Positions 60,916 through 64,000 of a DNA stretch of 64,000 bases are shown one piece after another. Numbering within the stretch: position 1 is the first letter of the stretch; each line of letters opens with the position of its first letter. A program made the position numbers and the translations under genes. Source of the DNA: BOG-932 sp965276835 (GTDB lineage: Bacteria; Pseudomonadota; Alphaproteobacteria; BOG-932; Roseiterribacteraceae); contig OZ255631.1 in assembly GCA_965276835.1 (NCBI GenBank), forward strand, positions 5,828,001 through 5,892,000, given 5' to 3'. The notes beneath the pieces are model-generated. The model saw only the letters and a program-made list of their open reading frames with translations, did no database searches and was not told the origin of the DNA.

Positions 60916-61755
60916 TTAACGAAGCTCCAAAGTGTGAATTGCCCGATCCGCTATGCGCCTGTTGGCCATCAGGATTTCCTGACTGATATTCAACCATTCA
61001 TTGAATCCACGACGCATCAAGTCTTGCTGGGCCTGCGCGAGTTCGGCGAAGCTTGTGCAGGTCGCAAATTGAGCCGGCATCTCGACAGCGGTTTGGAGCG
61101 CGCGCTGCATGGAGGTCCAGATCATCTGATGTATCTCGGTCGCGCCAGCGACAACATCGCCGGCCGCCTTTACAATTTCCTCCGTGCTATCGAGCGTTTT
61201 GGTTGCTGCGTTCTTGTATGTATCGATTGCGTGTGCGGTTCCGGCTTTGGCGGATTCAGTGGCGGCCGTCGCGCCCTTCCGAACCTTATCCACGACGCTC
61301 ACGGCTTCGTTCGCTACGGCCTTCACCGGGACCGCTGCGAGCGCCGTCGCTTTAGCGGCCACGGTCGATTGTGCGCGGGGACCGGGGGATTTTGTAGAAT
61401 GGGCGGCCATGGCTGTGACGGCCGCGCCCGCTTTCGCTGACACCTGCGAAGCCATGTCCACCCGCTTCTCGACTTCCTTTACTGCAGTCTCTGGCGCACT
61501 CATTGCCAGTTCCATGGCTGTTGCAGGTGGCTCGATTTGTGAACGTGGACCTGAGGGTTCGGATGGATTGGCGGTAGTGCGCGTCCGTTTTTTCACGGCT
61601 GTGCTGACATTCGCTGCATGAGTCGCAGTCTGGTCCACGGAAATCACTGCCTGTTTGACTGCAGCCGTAGTTCGAGCAGGTGCTAGTTCAACGGCTTTTA
61701 CGGCCAACTTCGATGTCGAACGAGAACTTGGAACCTTGGGTGAACGAATTGCCAT
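60916..61755 (-). CDS. Phasin-family protein
   Basis: A 279-residue protein. The first 100 residues are Ala/Lys/Ser-rich and disordered (histone-like). The middle has repeated Ala-rich helices (VSVVDKVRKGATAATESAKA, IDTYKNAATKTLDSTEEIVK). The C-terminal part (FAELAQAQQDLMRRGFNEWL, ISQEILMANRRIADRAIHTL) is the phasin_2 domain that coats polyhydroxyalkanoate granules. ATG 61755 follows GGAGAG. An EcfG promoter lies 31 bp upstream, so granule coating appears tied to the general stress response. No PHA synthase is in the window. The long basic N-terminus is larger than in typical 110-150-residue phasins. Confidence 0.85.
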   Translation of the reverse strand: MAIRSPKVPSSRSTSKLAVKAVELAPARTTAAVKQAVISVDQTATHAANVSTAVKKRTRTTANPSEPSGPRSQIEPPATAMELAMSAPETAVKEVEKRVDMASQVSAKAGAAVTAMAAHSTKSPGPRAQSTVAAKATALAAVPVKAVANEAVSVVDKVRKGATAATESAKAGTAHAIDTYKNAATKTLDSTEEIVKAAGDVVAGATEIHQMIWTSMQRALQTAVEMPAQFATCTSFAELAQAQQDLMRRGFNEWLNISQEILMANRRIADRAIHTLELR

Positions 61756-61785
61756 ATTACTCTCCGCTGCACTGCACAATAAGTA

Positions 61786-61810
61786 AACGGCGTAACGGCG
61801 CTCGTGTTCC
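61786..61810 (-). promoter_or_regulatory. EcfG-type promoter of the phasin gene
   Basis: GGAAC (61810-61806), 16-bp spacer, CGTT (61789-61786) on the minus strand, with the -10 box 31 bp from ATG 61755. Exact consensus. Confidence 0.75.
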
Positions 61811-62046
61811 TGTGCGAAAGGTCGCGACCTCCATCAAGGCCGGCCGCCCAATCGACGGCTGCCGATTCTGGTGAAGACATCTGATCGGCTTGGCGACCTA
61901 GGGTTGTCTCAGGCCACTGCTTGCCGCCATCAAATCGCGGATGAAGTTGATCTCTCGATCGCAGCCTCCGCAAAGATAAAGGGCTGGAGGTTTGGCTCGC
62001 CCATGCTTCGGTTCTGCGCCAGCGGAACGGTTAACCCGCTTGAAAC

Positions 62047-62376
62047 TCATTTGCGGTTTCTTTTTTTCGAAGTCGCCGCGTCAGACGCTCTAGCCGGGGC
62101 ATAGGGATAGGGTGTTTGTTCACCTTGGGCAGACGGTCCTGAATCACTGAAAGCTTCTTCCGCTGCGGTTACCGGTTCAGCCTCATCACTTGCGTCGGCA
62201 AACTGTTTTCCTTCAGCGGCTGGGTTCGGCTTAAGACTCAGGGATTGATTGTCCTCAATGGCGATTTCCTCGCGTGCCATCTCCCAATGGGCTTCAGCGC
62301 GGCCTTCCGGCTTCCCCTCGCGCTCCCAGATGTGCTTGGCCCGGGCGCGAATTCGTTCCTCGTTTTCCTGATACAT
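62047..62376 (-). CDS. DUF2934-domain protein
   Basis: A 109-residue protein. The N-terminus ENEERIRARAKHIWEREGKP with GRAEAHWEMAREEIA is the DUF2934 signature (IRxRAxxIWExEGxPxGRxxEHWxxAExE). The rest is low complexity and acidic, ending in a basic tail KKRNRK. Function unknown; the family is widespread in rhizobia and relatives and often stress-linked. A degenerate EcfG-like site (GGAAC-N17-CGCC) is 24 bp upstream. ATG 62376 chosen because the domain starts there. Confidence 0.8.
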   Translation of the reverse strand: MYQENEERIRARAKHIWEREGKPEGRAEAHWEMAREEIAIEDNQSLSLKPNPAAEGKQFADASDEAEPVTAAEEAFSDSGPSAQGEQTPYPYAPARASDAATSKKRNRK

Positions 62377-62562
62377 TGTGTGCTCACCGGGCAGGCATAG
62401 GCGGTGCAACCATGCCCGCCGTTCCAAGGATTTTGATGCAACGGCTTAGACGCAACGCGCTGGACTAATTCCGGTTCCGTAAGGGTCGCGTCAGTGGCAT
62501 CTTTCCGCTCGGAGGGAAGGATTTCAGACTGTCCGCATTATCGAGTCGGCCTAGCTTTGTTC

Positions 62563-62949
62563 TCAGGCTGCCGCGTGCATTTCCCGAATATGGCGTATGA
62601 CATGACGAAACTCGTAGGGTTTGGCGATAAACTTGGTTCCCGCTGGCAAAGTGCTTGTCTTGGGGTATGCCCGGCCGGATGTCACCAAAAGTGAAAGCCA
62701 CGGCCAATGAACGCGGGCGTGATGCACAAGTCCCACCCCGTCCAGGTCACCCGGCATATGTACATCGGTGAAAAGAGCGTGGACCCGAGCCGCTTCGATT
62801 TCCAAGATTGTAATTGCCTCCCGGGCATGCGTGGCTTCGATCACGTCAAAACCATCATCCAACAATGCCTCGGCCAGCACCATGCGGATAAGTGGCTCAT
62901 CTTCAACCACGATTACGACGATAGTATCGGTTGTCGTTTCCTCGGACAT
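62563..62949 (-). CDS. Single-domain response regulator
   Basis: A 128-residue receiver with no output domain. IVVIVVEDEPLIRMVLAEAL supplies the acidic pair, LFTDVHMPGDLDGVGL the phospho-Asp, LLVTSGRAYP the switch Thr/Ser and KFIAKPY the conserved Lys. All residues for phosphorylation are present, unlike the LuxR-type proteins in this window. Such stand-alone receivers in alphaproteobacteria commonly take part in the general stress or chemotaxis phosphorelay. No kinase gene is adjacent. Confidence 0.88.
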   Translation of the reverse strand: MSEETTTDTIVVIVVEDEPLIRMVLAEALLDDGFDVIEATHAREAITILEIEAARVHALFTDVHMPGDLDGVGLVHHARVHWPWLSLLVTSGRAYPKTSTLPAGTKFIAKPYEFRHVIRHIREMHAAA

Positions 62950-63114
62950 ACGATTGGAATTATTCCATCAACTGATCGTTCCATTTTACCGTGAAGCCTT
63001 GGAAGACGAAGGCTATTTTCGAACGTGGCGATTGGAGTGGTGCAACAATATCGACGCGCTCCCGGTTACTTCTAAAGGTCGGCTAATTTGGCGCGGCAGG
63101 TTCAGGAGGTCATG

Positions 63115-63288
63115 ATGGACAAAGATCGCATCAAAGGCGCGGGCAAGCAGGTTGCCGGTTCGGTCAAGGAAGCTGCTGGTAAGCTAACGGGTGACACGAA
63201 GCTTAACATCAAGGGCAAAACAGAAAAAGTAGCCGGAAAAGTGCAGAGCGCAGCGGGAAAGATGAAGGATGCCGCTCGAGGCAAGTGA
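63115..63288 (+). CDS. CsbD-like stress protein
   Basis: A 57-residue protein MDKDRIKGAGKQVAGSVKEA, AGKLTGDTKLNIKGKTEKVA, GKVQSAAGKMKDAARGK. It is built from KxxGxxxxxxGxxKEAxGKLTGD repeats, the CsbD family signature. Highly charged, helical, of unknown mechanism and induced by general stress in many bacteria. AGGAGG stands just before the double ATG; the second (63115) has the better spacing. A hairpin terminator follows 22 bp after the stop. Confidence 0.9.
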   Translation: MDKDRIKGAGKQVAGSVKEAAGKLTGDTKLNIKGKTEKVAGKVQSAAGKMKDAARGK

Positions 63289-63310
63289 TCCTCAGCCGAA
63301 ATGCGACCTA

Positions 63311-63338
63311 AGGAAAGCCGCTTTAGGGTGGCTTTCCT
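63311..63338 (+). terminator. Intrinsic-type hairpin after csbD
   Basis: AGGAAAGCC (63311-63319) pairs perfectly with GGCTTTCCT (63330-63338) around a 10-base loop, 22 bp after the csbD stop. Only a weak T-tract follows (TAATTC). Confidence 0.55.
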
Positions 63339-63471
63339 AATTCAAATACCACCACTCAAAATTTGGAAGCTCCGTCCCCGCTATAGCCGCTTTCGGGAAG
63401 TCGTAAGCGGCAGCCGAAAGCGAAGATTTCGACATCTGCCGCTTGATTTCACTCCGACCGAATCAGGTGAT

Positions 63472-63942
63472 CTAGTCCCCGAGTTCTTCTGGGATCAGAC
63501 CTTCAGCCCTAACGCCGGGCGCGACATAACCATCAAAAAAGCAGCCAATAAGTACATGCTCTGTCTCGCCGGTTTCCGTTGCCAGCGGCAGCATCAAGGT
63601 GATGTGCCTGACTGCCACACCATCTTTAAAGCGCGAAACAAAGAGCTTTGGAGCGCATTCTCGCCACACAGCGTCAAGACCAGACCGCCATTGTGCGGCT
63701 AAGCTTTGAGGGATTTCGCTAGCGCCGATACCTTTCCCGGTTAGCGATACTCCCGCACGGCTTTCAATTTCCGTCCCTGCGAGCCGGTAACGGTAGCTAC
63801 CGTCTGGTGCTTTTTCCATGAGCATAAGGTTCGCCACTAACGAGGGGATCTCGACGGGAGGGTCGATGTCTCGGCGTGCCGGCGGGCGCTCTCCAACGCG
63901 TTTGGAGAACCAGTAGCGGTAGAGCGTTTTCCACGGTTCCAA
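63472..63942 (-). CDS. PAS_5-family protein (second copy)
   Basis: A 156-residue paralogue of the protein at 33.6-34.0 kb: LYRYWFSKRVGERPPARRDI, DPPVEIPSLVANLMLMEKAP, YRYRLAGTEIESRAGVSLTG, ITLMLPLATETGETEHVLIG. PAS_5 single-domain protein with no output module. The most upstream start in frame is TTG 63942, with AGGA before it; no ATG is placed suitably. Similarity between the two copies is family-level, not a recent duplication. It converges on csbD. Bases 63943-64000 are the window end. Confidence 0.75.
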   Translation of the reverse strand: MEPWKTLYRYWFSKRVGERPPARRDIDPPVEIPSLVANLMLMEKAPDGSYRYRLAGTEIESRAGVSLTGKGIGASEIPQSLAAQWRSGLDAVWRECAPKLFVSRFKDGVAVRHITLMLPLATETGETEHVLIGCFFDGYVAPGVRAEGLIPEELGD

Positions 63943-64000
63943 CGGGTGTCCTTTCGCCTGTGCGACAATTTCAGGAGGTCAGAGTGTCGCCTCCAGAGAC

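Noticed and set aside
62400..62425. GGAAC-N17-CGCC upstream of the DUF2934 gene as an EcfG promoter
   Set aside because: Two of four -10 bases differ from consensus; not strong enough to list.
1..64000. tRNA or rRNA genes
   Set aside because: I looked for cloverleaf-like GTTCGAATC/GTTCAAATC arms with CCA ends and for conserved rRNA segments in the gaps and found none I could support by eye; a covariance-model scan would settle this.

Overview
The window looks like part of an alphaproteobacterial chromosome. The support is four promoters matching the EcfG general-stress consensus (GGAAC-N16/17-CGTT), a 2933-residue cyclic beta-1,2-glucan synthase, PAS_5 proteins, a phasin, a CcdAB pair, and CsbD, DUF892 and DUF2934 stress proteins. 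The genus cannot be fixed by reading. The mix of TonB receptor and oxygenase catabolism with rhizobial-type stress genes would fit Sphingomonadales, Micropepsaceae or related Rhizobiales. I saw no tRNA, rRNA or CRISPR array.

Layout. (1) 0-18.9 kb is a GC-rich catabolic block. It holds three Rieske oxygenase alpha subunits, two intact flavin-dependent (LLM) monooxygenases plus a fragment, isochorismatase-type hydrolases (one intact, two decayed), a TauD-type dioxygenase, an EthD-like protein, an MFS transporter, an FGE-like periplasmic protein and a TonB-dependent receptor fused to an OmpA domain. No ferredoxin or reductase for the Rieske enzymes is present. (2) 18.4-23.3 kb is a junkyard: LLM fragment, two integrase remnants in opposite orientation, a gutted CDF metal transporter, a superoxide dismutase tail and an intact ccdAB. 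(3) 23.7-32.5 kb is ndvB. (4) 32.9-47.3 kb is accessory DNA: decayed transketolase and transaldolase copies, a truncated glycosyltransferase abutting an IS6 transposase, a LuxR regulator with a degenerate receiver, a receiver-PAS protein, a GIY-YIG protein, small secreted proteins and DUF892. A 110-bp perfect repeat lies at 34.3 and 47.2 kb. (5) 47.4-54.1 kb holds a B12/radical-SAM enzyme, a glycine-zipper lipoprotein and a second copy of the regulator pair with an EAL protein. (6) 54.4-59.1 kb carries an MFS transporter, ndh (scrambled by two frameshifts) and an intact transketolase. (7) 59.2-64 kb has a quinone-oxidoreductase pseudogene, an IS3 remnant, phasin, DUF2934, a single-domain response regulator, CsbD and PAS_5.

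How it fits together. The left block reads as import (TonB receptor, MFS), oxidation (Rieske, LLM, TauD) and hydrolysis (isochorismatase-like, alpha/beta hydrolase) of an unknown, probably N-containing aromatic or heterocyclic compound. It has been partly rearranged and broken. The right half is dominated by stress and signalling functions, several with visible EcfG promoters. At least ten genes carry frameshifts or internal deletions. Several have readable causes (a 13-bp templated insertion, loss of one CGAT unit, expansion of an 8-bp repeat). Real decay is therefore likely, but assembly error should be excluded first.
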